Assembly (NCBI GenBank): GCA_002787635.1
Contig: PCXK01000007.1
Span: 1-64,000 of the forward strand
Direction: 5' to 3'
Origin: Alphaproteobacteria bacterium CG11_big_fil_rev_8_21_14_0_20_39_49
GTDB lineage: Bacteria > Pseudomonadota > Alphaproteobacteria > Rickettsiales > UBA6187
DNA: 64,000 bases
The position numbers and the translations under genes are program-made. Shown here in pieces: positions 18,163 through 28,312 of this stretch (its first letter is position 1; the number at the start of each line of letters is the position of its first letter). The notes beneath the pieces were generated by a model. It was given only the letters and a program-made list of their open reading frames with translations. It had not been told where the DNA came from and did no database searches.

Positions 18163-18317
18163 TGTCATTACCCGAATTTTGTGTAACAAAATTATAGGGT
18201 AATCCTTTTCAAATTGACTGAGATTCCCCTATAATTTACATACGTAAATTGGCGAAATACTTCATAAAAATAATTAAGTAAACTTATTATTTTTATTTCG
18301 CATTTTCGGGGAATGAC
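18163..18317. repeat. Composite palindromic repeat interrupted by a second small palindrome
   Basis: The unit begins GTCATTACCCGAATTTTG and ends TTCGGGGAATGAC. Its right arm is split by about 54 bp (18251-18304) that itself starts GCGAAATA and ends TATTTCGC. ATT flanks the insert on both sides. The rest of the gap to 18462 is AT-rich and holds nothing recognisable. Confidence 0.8.
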
Positions 18318-18462
18318 GGAACTTGAGGAGTGCTAACTATTTTGATTAGCAATGCCCGAATTATTGAATCTTTTCGAAATATTAACCGCTATTAGGATAA
18401 AAATTAAAAAATTTTCACGAAAAATAATCTCAAAAACAAAGTTTTAATAATTTTCCGATACT

Positions 18463-19749
18463 CTAAGCCGCACTCTCTCTTTTTATAGCCCTCCAGCCGA
18501 TATCACGGCGGCAAAATCCGTCTTTCCAGTCAATTTTATCAACAGCATTATATGCTTTTGCCTGAGTTTGCGTTACCGAAGTTCCAAGGGCGGTGATACC
18601 AAGAACCCTACCTCCATTTGCAAGGAAATTGCCGTTCTCGTCAAGTTTAGTTCCTGCATGGAATACAAATATATCTTCGGAATTTTCTAAAGATTCAAGG
18701 TTATTTATAACCGTACCCTTTTGATATGAATCGGGATATCCCTTAGCTGCCATAACCACGCATAAGGCGGTTTTGTCCTTTAGCTTTATTTGCCTATCGG
18801 TCAGTTGCCCTTTTGCAGCAGATATCAGGATAGGCAGCAGGTCTTCATCAAGTCTTGCCATTAATACCTGCGTTTCAGGGTCTCCGAACCTTACATTGAA
18901 CTCAAGGAGTTTAGCACCTTTTGAGGTTACCATAAACCCTGCAAATAAAACTCCTTTATAAGGCATTCCGTCCTTTTTCATTCCTTCAATTGTAGGGATA
19001 ATAGCTTTTTCCATAATCTCTTGTTGCAGTGCAGCATTCATAACGGGGGCAGGGGAGTATGTTCCCATTCCTCCTGTGTTTGGTCCGGTATCACCTTCGC
19101 CTACTGCCTTATGGTCTTGGGCTGAGCCGAAATATAGTGCCTTATTGCCGTCACATATGGCAAATACGCTAATTTCCTCGCCTTCAAGGAATTCCTCAAT
19201 TACTACCGATTTTCCCGCATCTCCGAACCTGTTATTTACCAGCATGTCATCTATTGCGGTAAATGCCTCTTCTTTATCCTGTGCTATTATTACACCTTTG
19301 CCTGCGGCAAGACCGTCAGCTTTTATAACTATTGGCGTTCCTTTTTCATTTATATATGCTTTTGCCGAACCTGCATCTGTGAAAGTCCGGTAGTCTGCTG
19401 TCGGGATATTATAATTATCACAGGCTTTCTTGGTAAAATCCTTTGAGCCTTCAAGCTGCGAAGCAACTTTGCTAGGGCCGAATGTAAGTATATTAGCCGC
19501 TTCCAATGAGTCAACCAACCCTTCAACCAAGGGTGCTTCAGGACCTACCATTACAAATTCTATATTATTTTCTTTGCAGAAATTTATTACGTCATTGTGG
19601 TTTGAAGTTGATATTGAAACATTCCGAGCGATTTTAGAAATACCCCCGTTGCCCGGCATTGCAAAAATCTTTTCGCATTGCGGTGATTGAGATAACTTCC
19701 ATATCAATGCGTGTTCACGTCCGCCTGAGCCTATAACTAAAATGTTCAT
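18463..19749 (-). CDS. purD: Phosphoribosylamine-glycine ligase PurD
   Basis: PurD joins glycine to phosphoribosylamine in purine synthesis. I choose the ATG at 19749 (MNILVIGSGGREHAL), which is the usual PurD N-terminus and has AGGTAG just upstream; an open frame continues 10 codons further without support. ATP-grasp features include IVIKADGLAAGKGV, GEEISVFAICDG, GDTGPNTGGMG and LEFNVRFGDPETQ. Length is 428 residues from this start. No other pur genes are near. Confidence 0.96.
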   Translation of the reverse strand: MNILVIGSGGREHALIWKLSQSPQCEKIFAMPGNGGISKIARNVSISTSNHNDVINFCKENNIEFVMVGPEAPLVEGLVDSLEAANILTFGPSKVASQLEGSKDFTKKACDNYNIPTADYRTFTDAGSAKAYINEKGTPIVIKADGLAAGKGVIIAQDKEEAFTAIDDMLVNNRFGDAGKSVVIEEFLEGEEISVFAICDGNKALYFGSAQDHKAVGEGDTGPNTGGMGTYSPAPVMNAALQQEIMEKAIIPTIEGMKKDGMPYKGVLFAGFMVTSKGAKLLEFNVRFGDPETQVLMARLDEDLLPILISAAKGQLTDRQIKLKDKTALCVVMAAKGYPDSYQKGTVINNLESLENSEDIFVFHAGTKLDENGNFLANGGRVLGITALGTSVTQTQAKAYNAVDKIDWKDGFCRRDIGWRAIKRESAA

Positions 19750-19774
19750 TTTACTACCTTTATAACTTATTATT

Positions 19775-19840
19775 GTCACCCTGAACTTGTTTCAGGGTCT
19801 TTTTTTAATACAATAGATGCTGAAATAAATTCAGCATGAC
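19775..19840. repeat. Chimeric palindromic repeat
   Basis: The left module is GTCACCCTGAACTTGTTTCA with GGGTCT, whereas the right module is AGATGCTGAAATAAATTCAG with CATGAC. Each half is a hairpin on its own, but the two arms are of different classes. Confidence 0.75.
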
Positions 19841-19919
19841 ATAAATACTATTTTTTGTTGTAATACTTCGTATTTTCGGACTATTATCTACCCCGAATTT
19901 ATAAAAATAGCAACCCGTT

Positions 19920-21182
19920 ATGTCGCAATTAGAACAAAACCCGAACATGCCCGAATTTAGCGTCAGTGAGATATCTAATGCCATTAAGCTTGCGGTGGAA
20001 GGGGCTTTTCCTTATGTGAGGGTAAAAGGTGAGTTATCTAACTTTAAACGCGCACCTTCTGGGCATCTTTATTTTAACTTAAAAGATGAAACGGCGGTAC
20101 TTGCCGGAATATGCTGGAAGGGTAGTACGGGCAGTTTTACATTCAAACCCGAAGACGGCATAGAGGTGGTGTGTACGGGGCGTATAACTACATATGCAGG
20201 GCAATCCAAATATCAGATGATAGTAGAGTCAATGACACCGGCAGGGCTTGGGGCGTTGATGGAGTTGCTGGAAAAGCGTAAGAAAAAACTGGCGGCAGAA
20301 GGGCTGTTTGATGCCGATAGAAAAAAGCCCATACCGTATCTGCCTAAAATAATAGGGGTTGTTACATCGCCTACAGGAGCGGTTATCAGGGATATACTGC
20401 ACAGAATCAAAGAAAGGTTTCCCACCCATGTAATTGTATGGCCTGTGTTGGTGCAGGGAGAAAAAGCTGCGGAGCAGATAGCAAACGCCATATATGGTTT
20501 TAATGCAATTAAGGGTGATAACCGACCGGATTTGTTGATAGTGGCAAGGGGAGGCGGTTCATTAGAGGATTTGTGGGCGTTTAATGAAGAGATGGTTGTG
20601 CGTGCCGCAGCGGCATCTGATATACCCCTTATATCTGCCGTCGGTCACGAAACAGATACTACGCTTATTGATTACGTATCCGACTTACGCTGTCCGACCC
20701 CTACGGCAGCGGCTGAAAAGGCTGTACCTGTAAAAGCCGAGCTTTTGCTTTATATAGATGATATGGCAAGGAGGATAAAAGGGGATATATTCAGGTTGCT
20801 GGAAAACAAAGCCAATGAGTTAAAAGGATTGGCAAGGGGAATGCCCAGCCTTTCTCAGCTTATTGATGATAAAACGCAAAAACTTGATAATCTGGCTATC
20901 CGTCTTGAAAATGCCTTCCCCAAAATATTGAAGGATAAAGAGCAAAAAATACATTTTCTCGGTAAGCTGCTGGAAAGCTATAGCTATAAGAATGTGTTGG
21001 AACGAGGCTTTGCGGTAGTGCATAGCAATAGTGGCGGTGTAATCAGTTCGGCAAAAGGTTTAAATGCAGGTGAAAAGTTGAAAATAGAATTTGCCGATGG
21101 CGATGCCGATGTTCAGGCTATAGGAGAAAAGAAGCCTAAAAAAAAGACGGTAGCAGATAAGAGGCAGGATAGTTTGTTTTAG
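19920..21182 (+). CDS. xseA: Exodeoxyribonuclease VII large subunit
   Basis: An N-terminal OB fold (about 12-110, FSVSEISNAIKLAVEGAFPY and VRVKGELSNFKRAPSGHLYF) is followed by the catalytic domain with GVVTSPTGAVIRDILHRI, ARGGGSLEDLWAFNEE and SAVGHETDTTLID. A helical region and a Lys-rich tail close the protein. The length is 420 residues. With XseB it degrades single-stranded DNA to acid-soluble oligonucleotides. xseB is not adjacent. Confidence 0.95.
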   Translation: MSQLEQNPNMPEFSVSEISNAIKLAVEGAFPYVRVKGELSNFKRAPSGHLYFNLKDETAVLAGICWKGSTGSFTFKPEDGIEVVCTGRITTYAGQSKYQMIVESMTPAGLGALMELLEKRKKKLAAEGLFDADRKKPIPYLPKIIGVVTSPTGAVIRDILHRIKERFPTHVIVWPVLVQGEKAAEQIANAIYGFNAIKGDNRPDLLIVARGGGSLEDLWAFNEEMVVRAAAASDIPLISAVGHETDTTLIDYVSDLRCPTPTAAAEKAVPVKAELLLYIDDMARRIKGDIFRLLENKANELKGLARGMPSLSQLIDDKTQKLDNLAIRLENAFPKILKDKEQKIHFLGKLLESYSYKNVLERGFAVVHSNSGGVISSAKGLNAGEKLKIEFADGDADVQAIGEKKPKKKTVADKRQDSLF

Positions 21183-21259
21183 GTTTTATGTAAGTGATTT
21201 GTGGTTAGAGTTTAGTGTAATAAAACAGAATTTCCTATTAATTGGTTTATGAATTTTTT

Positions 21260-21352
21260 GTCAACCTGAACCATGTGCTGAACTTGATTCAGTATTGTTT
21301 CAGGTTCTACCAGATATTATGAAAAAATGCTGAAATAAATTCAGCATGGACA
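21260..21352. repeat. Palindromic repeat with a nested GCTGAA hairpin
   Basis: The left module (TGTCAACCTGAAC ... GTTTCAGGTTCT) is split by GTGCTGAACTTGATTCAGTA. The right module is the usual ATGCTGAAATAAATTCAGCATG, with GGAC instead of GAC at the end. Confidence 0.65.
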
Positions 21353-21369
21353 ATAAATAAAGGTTAAAC

Positions 21370-21621
21370 ATGTTGGAATTAATTTTAAATACAAAAATAC
21401 TAAATTCCATAGGTCTCGGTCTTGATATAATAGGAGTGGTATTAATATTCTTTTTTGGAATACCTCAAAAAATGGATAGGTCTGGAGACATATTTATTGT
21501 CTTAGGTGAAAAGAGTCCGAATGAAATAAAAAAAATTAAAAAATATGATTTTTGGGCAAATACAGGTTTGATTTTGATAGTGTCCGGTTTTGTTATTCAG
21601 ATAATAAGTAATTTTTTATAA
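21370..21621 (+). CDS. Small two-helix membrane protein of unknown function
   Basis: An 83-residue protein with two hydrophobic helices (about 12-32 and 63-82) around a polar loop rich in Lys and Ile (EKSPNEIKKIKKYD). I do not recognise the family. It has AAAGG 8 bases before the ATG and ends 13 bp before mutT, so it is probably cotranscribed with it. No function can be inferred. Confidence 0.55.
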   Translation: MLELILNTKILNSIGLGLDIIGVVLIFFFGIPQKMDRSGDIFIVLGEKSPNEIKKIKKYDFWANTGLILIVSGFVIQIISNFL

Positions 21622-21634
21622 GAAAGGATAAAAA

Positions 21635-22084
21635 ATGTATCAAGGCGGTTGTGACCCTGCAAGGGAATATCCCGAATTATTAGAGAAGGTTGCTTTTAAA
21701 TATGTGGCAGCAGGTGTGTTAGTAGATAAGGACGAAAAAATCCTGATAGCTAAAAGACCCGAAGGAAAGCCCATGGCAGGGCTTTGGGAGTTCCCCGGAG
21801 GTAAGGCAAAAGAGGGCGAAGTACCTGAAATAGCACTGGTACGTGAGTTAAAAGAAGAACTTGGTATCAGAACATCGGCAGGCTGCCTGTTGCCTCTGAC
21901 GTTCCTATCTCACCGTTATGCTGACTTTCACCTTATAATGTATGTATTTGTCTGTAGAAGATGGGAAGGTGCTATTGAACCCAAAGAAGGGCAGGAATTA
22001 AAATGGATAGAGAAAAACCGATTATCAAAATACGATATGCCCGATGCAAACATGCCCCTTATAGGAGCTGTCAGGAACATTTAA
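21635..22084 (+). CDS. mutT: Nudix hydrolase MutT (8-oxo-dGTP diphosphatase)
   Basis: The Nudix box is complete: GGKAKEGEVPEIALVRELKEELGI at about residues 56-79 (G-x5-E-x7-RE-x2-EE-x-G). AAGVLVDKDEKILIAKRPEGKPMAGLWEFPGG upstream of it matches MutT proteins that remove 8-oxo-dGTP from the nucleotide pool. The length is 149 residues. An AGAAAGGA ribosome-binding site precedes the ATG. Confidence 0.9.
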   Translation: MYQGGCDPAREYPELLEKVAFKYVAAGVLVDKDEKILIAKRPEGKPMAGLWEFPGGKAKEGEVPEIALVRELKEELGIRTSAGCLLPLTFLSHRYADFHLIMYVFVCRRWEGAIEPKEGQELKWIEKNRLSKYDMPDANMPLIGAVRNI

Positions 22085-22162
22085 ACTAAAAACTTGCTTT
22101 TTTTAGAAATACTTTTATAAGGGGTCTCTCATTTTGAAAATACTTATAAGGGAATTGAGTAA

Positions 22163-22585
22163 ATGGCTATCGAACGTACATTATCTATTATCAAACCTGA
22201 TGCTACAAAACGTAATATAACAGGAAAAATCAATGCCATGATAGAAGATGCAGGTCTTTCTATCGTTGCACAGAAAAAAATCTATCTTAGCCGTCGTGAG
22301 GCAGGGATTTTTTACGGTGAGCATAAAGAACGTCCTTTCTTCGGTGAGTTAGTTGATTTTATGGTGTCTGCCCCTGTGATAGTTCAGGTGCTACAAGGAG
22401 AAAATGCCGTAGCCAAATATCGTGAAGTTATGGGAGCTACCAATCCTGATAATGCAGATGCAGGAACTATACGTAAAGAATATGCAAATAGTGTAGGTGA
22501 AAACTCTGTGCATGGTTCTGACAGCCCTGAATCGGCTGCACGTGAGATAGCGTTCTTTTTTGCCGGTCGTGAAATCGCTGATTAG
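22163..22585 (+). CDS. ndk: Nucleoside diphosphate kinase
   Basis: The protein starts [18 protein letters not shown] and has the catalytic histidine in [16 protein letters not shown] (about residue 117). The length is 140 residues. It equalises NTP and dNTP pools by phosphate transfer through phosphohistidine. It lies 78 bp after mutT, so both nucleotide-pool genes may form one unit. Confidence 0.98.
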   Translation: MAIERTLSIIKPDATKRNITGKINAMIEDAGLSIVAQKKIYLSRREAGIFYGEHKERPFFGELVDFMVSAPVIVQVLQGENAVAKYREVMGATNPDNADAGTIRKEYANSVGENSVHGSDSPESAAREIAFFFAGREIAD

Positions 22586-22600
22586 GTAATGTTTATTATT

Positions 22601-22682
22601 GTTATCCCCGACTTGTTCGGGGATCTTCTACAAATTAAAATGAGATCCCCCTATAATTTGCTTCGCAAATTCGGGGTATGAC
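22601..22682. repeat. Chimeric palindromic repeat
   Basis: The left module is CCCCGACTTGTTCGGGGATCT. The right module is AGATCCCCCTATAATTTGCT with CGCAAATTCGGGG, then TATGAC. It follows ndk and could also act as its terminator. Confidence 0.8.
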
Positions 22683-22735
22683 GATAGTTGGTTAGCTAAC
22701 TTACTTACTTGTGTTAAAGTGATAATTGTCTTTTT

Positions 22736-23605
22736 TTATGCACAATTTATAGCCTTTTTCTCTTCGCTTACCTTGTCCTTAATTGCTTTTTCGGCATCAG
22801 GGAATTCTTTTTCAAGTTTGCTGAAAGTTGTACAGGCTTCCTTTTTTTTGTTTAATTTGTTCAGGGACATGGCCAATTTTAAAAGATTGTCGGCAGCTTT
22901 GTTGCCTTTAGGTATTTTTTGATAGCCTTTCAGGAAATTGACCGCTGATTGTTCAAAATTCTCACGTACATAGAAAGTCTCACCAAGCCAATAATAAGCG
23001 TTACTGATAAGACTGCTTTCCGCATTATTGTCTATAAACTCTTTAAGTGTAGCCTCCGCTTTATCATACTCGGCATTACGCAAATGCCTGAAAGCTTTAT
23101 CATATAGGTCGTTTTCATCAATAGGAGCCATGCTTTCACGAGTTGTGTTTTCAAGCTTACCGATAAGCTCAGGCTTTTTTTTGTCATTTGCGTCGGTATC
23201 CGGAGCGAGAGCAGGAGTGTTTATATTTGAGCCTGCACTATTGTTAATCTGCTTTTTTTCCATTTCACTAAGGCGGAAATCAATATCCTGTGAAACTTTC
23301 TGTATCTGCTTTAGTGCATTGGTAATGTTAAACTGGTTTTGCTCGATTTTCCCCATAAGGTCACGCAATTTCTCTTCAATTTCGTCTATGCGTATTTGTG
23401 CATTAGGTGACACGTCATCATAATTTTCAAATGACGCAGGTGCGTTACCGTTTTTATAAAACTGCTTTTGAAGAATATTCAGGTTATTCTCCATCTTATT
23501 TAGCCTGTCATTCAGCCTTTGTTGTTCCAATTGAACCAGATTATAGTTTTGGGCAAAGCTATTAAATGAAAACAAAGCAATTGAAGCCAAAAGATAATAT
23601 TTCAT
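22736..23605 (-). CDS. cpoB: Tol-Pal-associated protein CpoB (YbgF)
   Basis: A signal peptide (to about residue 18, FSFNSFA) is followed by a coiled-coil region (about 25-120) and a C-terminal TPR domain (about 165-289, beginning LYDKAFRHLRNAEYDKAEATLKEFI). CpoB coordinates Tol-Pal action with peptidoglycan synthesis at the septum in E. coli. Here it is the last gene of tilS-ftsH-cpoB and is 12 kb from pal, instead of adjacent to it. Confidence 0.92.
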   Translation of the reverse strand: MKYYLLASIALFSFNSFAQNYNLVQLEQQRLNDRLNKMENNLNILQKQFYKNGNAPASFENYDDVSPNAQIRIDEIEEKLRDLMGKIEQNQFNITNALKQIQKVSQDIDFRLSEMEKKQINNSAGSNINTPALAPDTDANDKKKPELIGKLENTTRESMAPIDENDLYDKAFRHLRNAEYDKAEATLKEFIDNNAESSLISNAYYWLGETFYVRENFEQSAVNFLKGYQKIPKGNKAADNLLKLAMSLNKLNKKKEACTTFSKLEKEFPDAEKAIKDKVSEEKKAINCA

Positions 23606-23629
23606 TTTAAATACTCGTTACTAATTTAA

Positions 23630-25636
23630 TTAAGCACCTTCAGGGCTTGTTCCTTTATCCGATTTATCTTTATTTTTATCAGCCGTTTTTTTTACCTTTG
23701 TTTTTTTAGGCTCGGGTTTTGTAGTTTTGCCTTCATTTTTCGTATTGTCAACAACTGTAATCGGAACTGATGCCTTTTTAATAGTTTTCCTAGGTTTCAA
23801 TAGTGATTTTTTATCTAGGGTCTTGCCTGCCAGAACTTCCCTGATCTCATCACCGCTCAACGTTTCATATTCAAGCAACGCTTTGGCAAGTGTTTCCAAC
23901 TCTTTGCGGTATTTCGTCAATATTGATTCCGCCGTTTTATAGCCCTCATTAACAAGGTCTTTGACTTCCTGATCGATGATTTTAGCCGTCTCCTCAGATA
24001 CGTTTTTCTGCTGGGTTACCGAATGTCCTAGGAATACTTCGTCCTGATTACTCGCATGGAATATCGGACCTATCTTGTCACTCATTCCCCACTGCGTAAC
24101 CATTGAACGAGCAAGGTTAGTAGCCATCTTTATATCAGATGATGCACCGGAGGTTACTTTTTCGTAGCCGAATATCATTTCTTCTGCGACACGACCGCCC
24201 ATAGCTACCGCCATATCTGCTTTGGCTTTCTCACGGGTTAGGGATAATTTGTCTTTTTCAGGAAGACGCATTACCATACCTAACGCTCTTCCACGAGGGA
24301 TTATAGTCGCTTTATGGATAGGGTCGGAAGCCGTACAATGAATACTCACAACAGCATGACCTGCTTCATGGTATGCGGTAAGTTTCTTTTCCTCCTCGTC
24401 CATTACCATGCTTTTTCGTTCAGCACCCATCATTACCTTGTCTTTAGCCTCTTCCATTTCATGCATGGTCACTACCTTGCGGTTCTTGCGGGCAGCAAGC
24501 AGTGCGGCTTCATTTACAAGGTTAGCAAGATCGGCTCCTGTAAAACCCGGAGTTCCCCTTGCTATTGTTTTTGCGTCAACATCGGGTGCTAAAGGCACTT
24601 TTTGCATGTGTACTTCCAAAATTCTGGTACGTCCTAATATGTCGGGCAAAGGCACTACTATCTGACGGTCAAAACGACCCGGACGAAGCAGGGCAGGGTC
24701 AAGAACATCAGGACGGTTGGTAGCCGCTATAATTATAACTCCCTGATTTTCCTCGAAGCCGTCCATCTCAACCAGAAGCTGGTTAAGTGTCTGCTCACGC
24801 TCATCATTGCCGCCGCCAAGACCTGCACCACGGTGACGACCTACAGCGTCAATCTCATCTATGAATATAAGACATGGGGCATTTTTCTTGCCTTGTTCGA
24901 ACAGGTCACGTACACGGCTTGCACCGACACCTACGAACATTTCGACAAAGTCAGAACCTGAAATTGAAAAGAAAGGCACTCCGGCTTCCCCTGCTATAGC
25001 ACGGGCAAGCAGGGTTTTTCCCGTACCGGGAGAACCCACAAGCAGGCAACCCCTCGGTATCTTGCCGCCAAGTGAACCGAATTTTTGCGGGTCTTTAAGG
25101 AAGTCTACTATTTCATGCAGTTCTTCTTTGGCTTCTTCAATTCCGGCAACGTCATTAAATGTTACTTTGTTCTTATTCTTATCCATAAGGCGTGCCTTTG
25201 AGCGACCAAAGCCCATAGCTCCGCCACCCTTGCCGCCGCCTTGCATATGCTTCATAACCAGTATCCATGCACCTATAAGCAGGAATATAGGAAGCAATGA
25301 TGTAAGTAAAAAGCCTATTAAAGAACCTATGAATGATTCGGCAGGTTTTATTTCGAACTTTACGTTATTGTTTTTTAAAACGTCGATAAGTCCCGGATAT
25401 TCATCAGGCTTGTAGGTTTTGAACGCAGAACTTGTTTCATTGTTGTAAGTTCCTATTATGTGAGAACCCCTTATCTGCACTTCCTGAACCCTTCCGGCCT
25501 CTACATTATATAAGAAATCGGAAAAACCGACTTCTTCGGAATTAATAGAACCCGAACCGCTGTTCATCATGTCGTATGACATGACCATCACTATTATTAG
25601 AATTATCCAAAAGAAAAAACTTTTACCGGCACCCAT
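23630..25636 (-). CDS. ftsH: ATP-dependent zinc metalloprotease FtsH
   Basis: FtsH degrades membrane and short-lived cytoplasmic proteins as a hexamer at the inner membrane. Transmembrane segments lie at about 8-22 and 106-127. The AAA module has Walker A GSPGTGKT at 201-208 and Walker B LIFIDEID at 256-263. The protease site is HEAGH at 423-427. The 668-residue length includes a Lys-rich tail of about 45 residues, longer and more basic than in E. coli. It lies 105 bp after tilS and 24 bp before cpoB on the same strand. Confidence 0.97.
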   Translation of the reverse strand: MGAGKSFFFWIILIIVMVMSYDMMNSGSGSINSEEVGFSDFLYNVEAGRVQEVQIRGSHIIGTYNNETSSAFKTYKPDEYPGLIDVLKNNNVKFEIKPAESFIGSLIGFLLTSLLPIFLLIGAWILVMKHMQGGGKGGGAMGFGRSKARLMDKNKNKVTFNDVAGIEEAKEELHEIVDFLKDPQKFGSLGGKIPRGCLLVGSPGTGKTLLARAIAGEAGVPFFSISGSDFVEMFVGVGASRVRDLFEQGKKNAPCLIFIDEIDAVGRHRGAGLGGGNDEREQTLNQLLVEMDGFEENQGVIIIAATNRPDVLDPALLRPGRFDRQIVVPLPDILGRTRILEVHMQKVPLAPDVDAKTIARGTPGFTGADLANLVNEAALLAARKNRKVVTMHEMEEAKDKVMMGAERKSMVMDEEEKKLTAYHEAGHAVVSIHCTASDPIHKATIIPRGRALGMVMRLPEKDKLSLTREKAKADMAVAMGGRVAEEMIFGYEKVTSGASSDIKMATNLARSMVTQWGMSDKIGPIFHASNQDEVFLGHSVTQQKNVSEETAKIIDQEVKDLVNEGYKTAESILTKYRKELETLAKALLEYETLSGDEIREVLAGKTLDKKSLLKPRKTIKKASVPITVVDNTKNEGKTTKPEPKKTKVKKTADKNKDKSDKGTSPEGA

Positions 25637-25741
25637 TTATATTCCCCTGCAATTTTAAAAAGGATATTTGAAAGTCAATTATAACAACTTACTTATGTTA
25701 GTATAGTAAAAACATTGAAATTAAAGAATTGTAATGATAAT

Positions 25742-27031
25742 TTATTGTGGTAAACTTAACAGTTCATCTAAAAAACGAACATCAAACAGGTCTTCAAACT
25801 CGTTGTTCTCGTAATATGATATATGGGGAGCCGCAACTATTTTTTCAAGGGTCTGTAAGGCAGGAAGCGAGAAAATAATTTTTCTAGGCAAGCTTACCCT
25901 GCTTAGTTCTTTATCGGATTTTAGTAGTTCGGCAAAGCCATTCTCCGTTAAAGCACCTACATAATAACCCGATATATCCTTTTTATTCAGGGAACACATA
26001 AAACGCCCGTCCCAAATAATGGAAGACTTTCCGTTTAGCGGTAAGTTATGTTGCGGTGCAGCATTTTCTTTTATTATGAATAGCTTTCCCCATTCTTTTT
26101 GCTTTTTGGATTCAAATATCTCGCAACCGCCTAATGTTGCGTTGTATTTTCTCTCCAGAATCTGCTTATACAAACTATCAGTTTTTTCAAAACGTGGTTT
26201 GTAATATTCACCGCCAACCGATTTTATTACTCGTGACAGTATCTTAATCGCAGATTCTTTATGTAATGATTTAAACTTTTCTATGTCTAATATGCAATAG
26301 CCCTCAGGTCTGATATTAACTACTTCCTTTATATCCTGCTTAATCTTTTCCTCTATGTAGCTATTGCTTTGTTGTAGGGTTTTGCAGCTATTGGCAAGGC
26401 GTTCAACGAGCAAGTCAGGCTCAGGTGAGTTGTTAATAAAATTCCTTACCTGCACTCTGGTAAATTTCTCGTTGCGGTTAGAAGGGTCTTCAATCCAGCC
26501 TTGCTGTTGTTTCCTTAAGTAAGATTTAAGTTTGTTTTTGTTGACATCAAGCAGGGGTCTTAAAATACGTACTTCGTTGATATTTGTATCTTCGGAAATA
26601 CCGCACATTCCCTCAATGCCGCTACCTCGCATAAGCCTCATAAGCAGAGTTTCTGCCTGATCTTCCTTATTATGGGCTACAAGCAGGGTTTTAATCCTGT
26701 TTTGGTTGCAAAATTCGGTTAGAAGATTATAGCGTGCTTCACGTGCATTTGCCTGAATATTAGAAGGAGGTTTTTCTCCGTCCCACTTCAGGATATGATG
26801 TTCAATCCCGTGTTTTTGCATCCAGCGTGAAACCTGCTCTGCCTCGTCTTTTGATTCTTTTCGAAGCCGATGGTCTACCGTAATTGCGATAATAGGAGTT
26901 TTTGCCCACGAATAGGCAAGTAATGCCAACGCCATAGAATCACAGCCACCGGACACAGCTACCGCTATTTTCCGAGTGGGCTTTACTTTGTAAGCCTGCA
27001 TAAACCTATCGAGTGTATCTTTAAGATCCAT
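25742..27031 (-). CDS. tilS: tRNA(Ile)-lysidine synthase TilS
   Basis: TilS makes lysidine at C34 of tRNA-Ile(CAU), an essential change of both codon and amino-acid identity. The N-terminal PP-loop is AVAVSGGCDSMALAL, followed by VDHRLRKESKDEAEQV and VAHNKEDQAETLLMRLMRGSG. C-terminal domains complete the long form. I choose the ATG at 27031 (MDLKDTL); a TTG 11 codons upstream is possible but lacks a convincing ribosome-binding site. Length from this start is 429 residues. Confidence 0.92.
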   Translation of the reverse strand: MDLKDTLDRFMQAYKVKPTRKIAVAVSGGCDSMALALLAYSWAKTPIIAITVDHRLRKESKDEAEQVSRWMQKHGIEHHILKWDGEKPPSNIQANAREARYNLLTEFCNQNRIKTLLVAHNKEDQAETLLMRLMRGSGIEGMCGISEDTNINEVRILRPLLDVNKNKLKSYLRKQQQGWIEDPSNRNEKFTRVQVRNFINNSPEPDLLVERLANSCKTLQQSNSYIEEKIKQDIKEVVNIRPEGYCILDIEKFKSLHKESAIKILSRVIKSVGGEYYKPRFEKTDSLYKQILERKYNATLGGCEIFESKKQKEWGKLFIIKENAAPQHNLPLNGKSSIIWDGRFMCSLNKKDISGYYVGALTENGFAELLKSDKELSRVSLPRKIIFSLPALQTLEKIVAAPHISYYENNEFEDLFDVRFLDELLSLPQ

Positions 27032-27171
27032 ATTTACCGTGACTGCGAATATTTTTAATGTCAAAGATTAGTTGGTATTGTTGAAGAATAGTAACTTTGA
27101 ATTTACTTTAGCTATTATTGACACAACGCATAAACTAAATTCAAATTTATTATAGTATAGTTTTTATTAAT

Positions 27172-27239
27172 GTCATTGTTGAATTTATCTCATAATCTTT
27201 AAGTATCAAGTAGAGATGCTGAAACAAGTTCAGCATGAC
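27172..27239. repeat. Composite palindromic repeat, GCTGAA class
   Basis: The left half is degenerate (GTCATTGTTGAATTTATCTC), the right half intact (AGATGCTGAAACAAGTTCAG, CATGAC). Confidence 0.75.
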
Positions 27240-27290
27240 AAAATCAATGTTTATTGAACATTCCCAATAACTTCCGTATTCTTCATTTTA

Positions 27291-28232
27291 TTACAGATTC
27301 TGACCTAGTTTTTCCATCAATTCCGACCATTCACGTTTGCTCATGCCTGATGATTCCTGATCTGTGAAATCACGGTTTATCAAAGCTTTTATAACTTCCA
27401 TGCCTTTGCCTGAAATCTCGGTTGAATTAACCCTGTGATCCATGAACGCATTGTAGGTTATCGGAACCCAGCGTTTTACTATATCAAGCATTGTTTGGGC
27501 AAATATCCGTATTTCATACTGGGCATGGCTATCGGCACGCAGTGCAAGGAAATGCATCAAATTATGCAGGTCTATTTTCCAGTACCACTGAGTGTATATG
27601 TTAATAGGTAGGTTCATACGGGCAAGCTCACGTGCTATGCCTTTTTTATCGTGGTCAATTATTTCGCCATCTGCATTACAGTTCATCAATTCTTCATAAT
27701 GCTTATAACATTGCTGTGAATCGGTCTTTAATATTTCAATTACACGTTCTGCCTCTTCTTTAGTTAAAGCCTCTTCACCACGACCCTGATGGTTCTTGGT
27801 TGATTGGGCTGCCAACTGTTCTGGGGAAGGGATATAGAACTCGTTATCTAAAACCGAATAACGTGCCGAATATTCATTCACATTTGCGGTGCGATGGCGA
27901 ATCCATTGACGTGCGACAAATATAGGCATTTTTAAATGGAACTTTATCTCACACATTTCAAAGGGAGTTGTGTGGCGGTGACGCAGAAGATAATTTATTA
28001 AACCGGCATCAAGACTGACCTGTTTTGTACCTTTTCCGTATGATACACGGGCTGCTTGAACAATCGCAGAATCATCACCCATATAATCCACAACCCTTAC
28101 AAAACCGTGGTCAAGAACAGGGATAGGTTCGTACAATATCGCTTCTAAGTCATCAACTGTTTTTCTTAAAGTCTTGTTTACTTCTGTTTTTTGGGCAGCG
28201 ACTTCCGCTCGTTGTAGTTCGGTGATTGCCAT
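27291..28232 (-). CDS. thyX: FAD-dependent thymidylate synthase ThyX
   Basis: ThyX methylates dUMP with methylene-THF and FAD. The signature [15 protein letters not shown] (RHRxxSxNExSxRYS with T and V substitutions) is near residue 118. [17 protein letters not shown] and [10 protein letters not shown] are further active-site blocks. At 313 residues it has an N-terminal extension of about 40 residues, as in other alphaproteobacteria. AAAGGAAG stands before the ATG. Confidence 0.96.
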   Translation of the reverse strand: MAITELQRAEVAAQKTEVNKTLRKTVDDLEAILYEPIPVLDHGFVRVVDYMGDDSAIVQAARVSYGKGTKQVSLDAGLINYLLRHRHTTPFEMCEIKFHLKMPIFVARQWIRHRTANVNEYSARYSVLDNEFYIPSPEQLAAQSTKNHQGRGEEALTKEEAERVIEILKTDSQQCYKHYEELMNCNADGEIIDHDKKGIARELARMNLPINIYTQWYWKIDLHNLMHFLALRADSHAQYEIRIFAQTMLDIVKRWVPITYNAFMDHRVNSTEISGKGMEVIKALINRDFTDQESSGMSKREWSELMEKLGQNL

Positions 28233-28312
28233 TTGATGTCTTCCTTTGAAATTTTTTACTGATTTTTTCTTTGAATATTAAATATAGAAAGATTTTTTGC
28301 AAGTTATAAATG

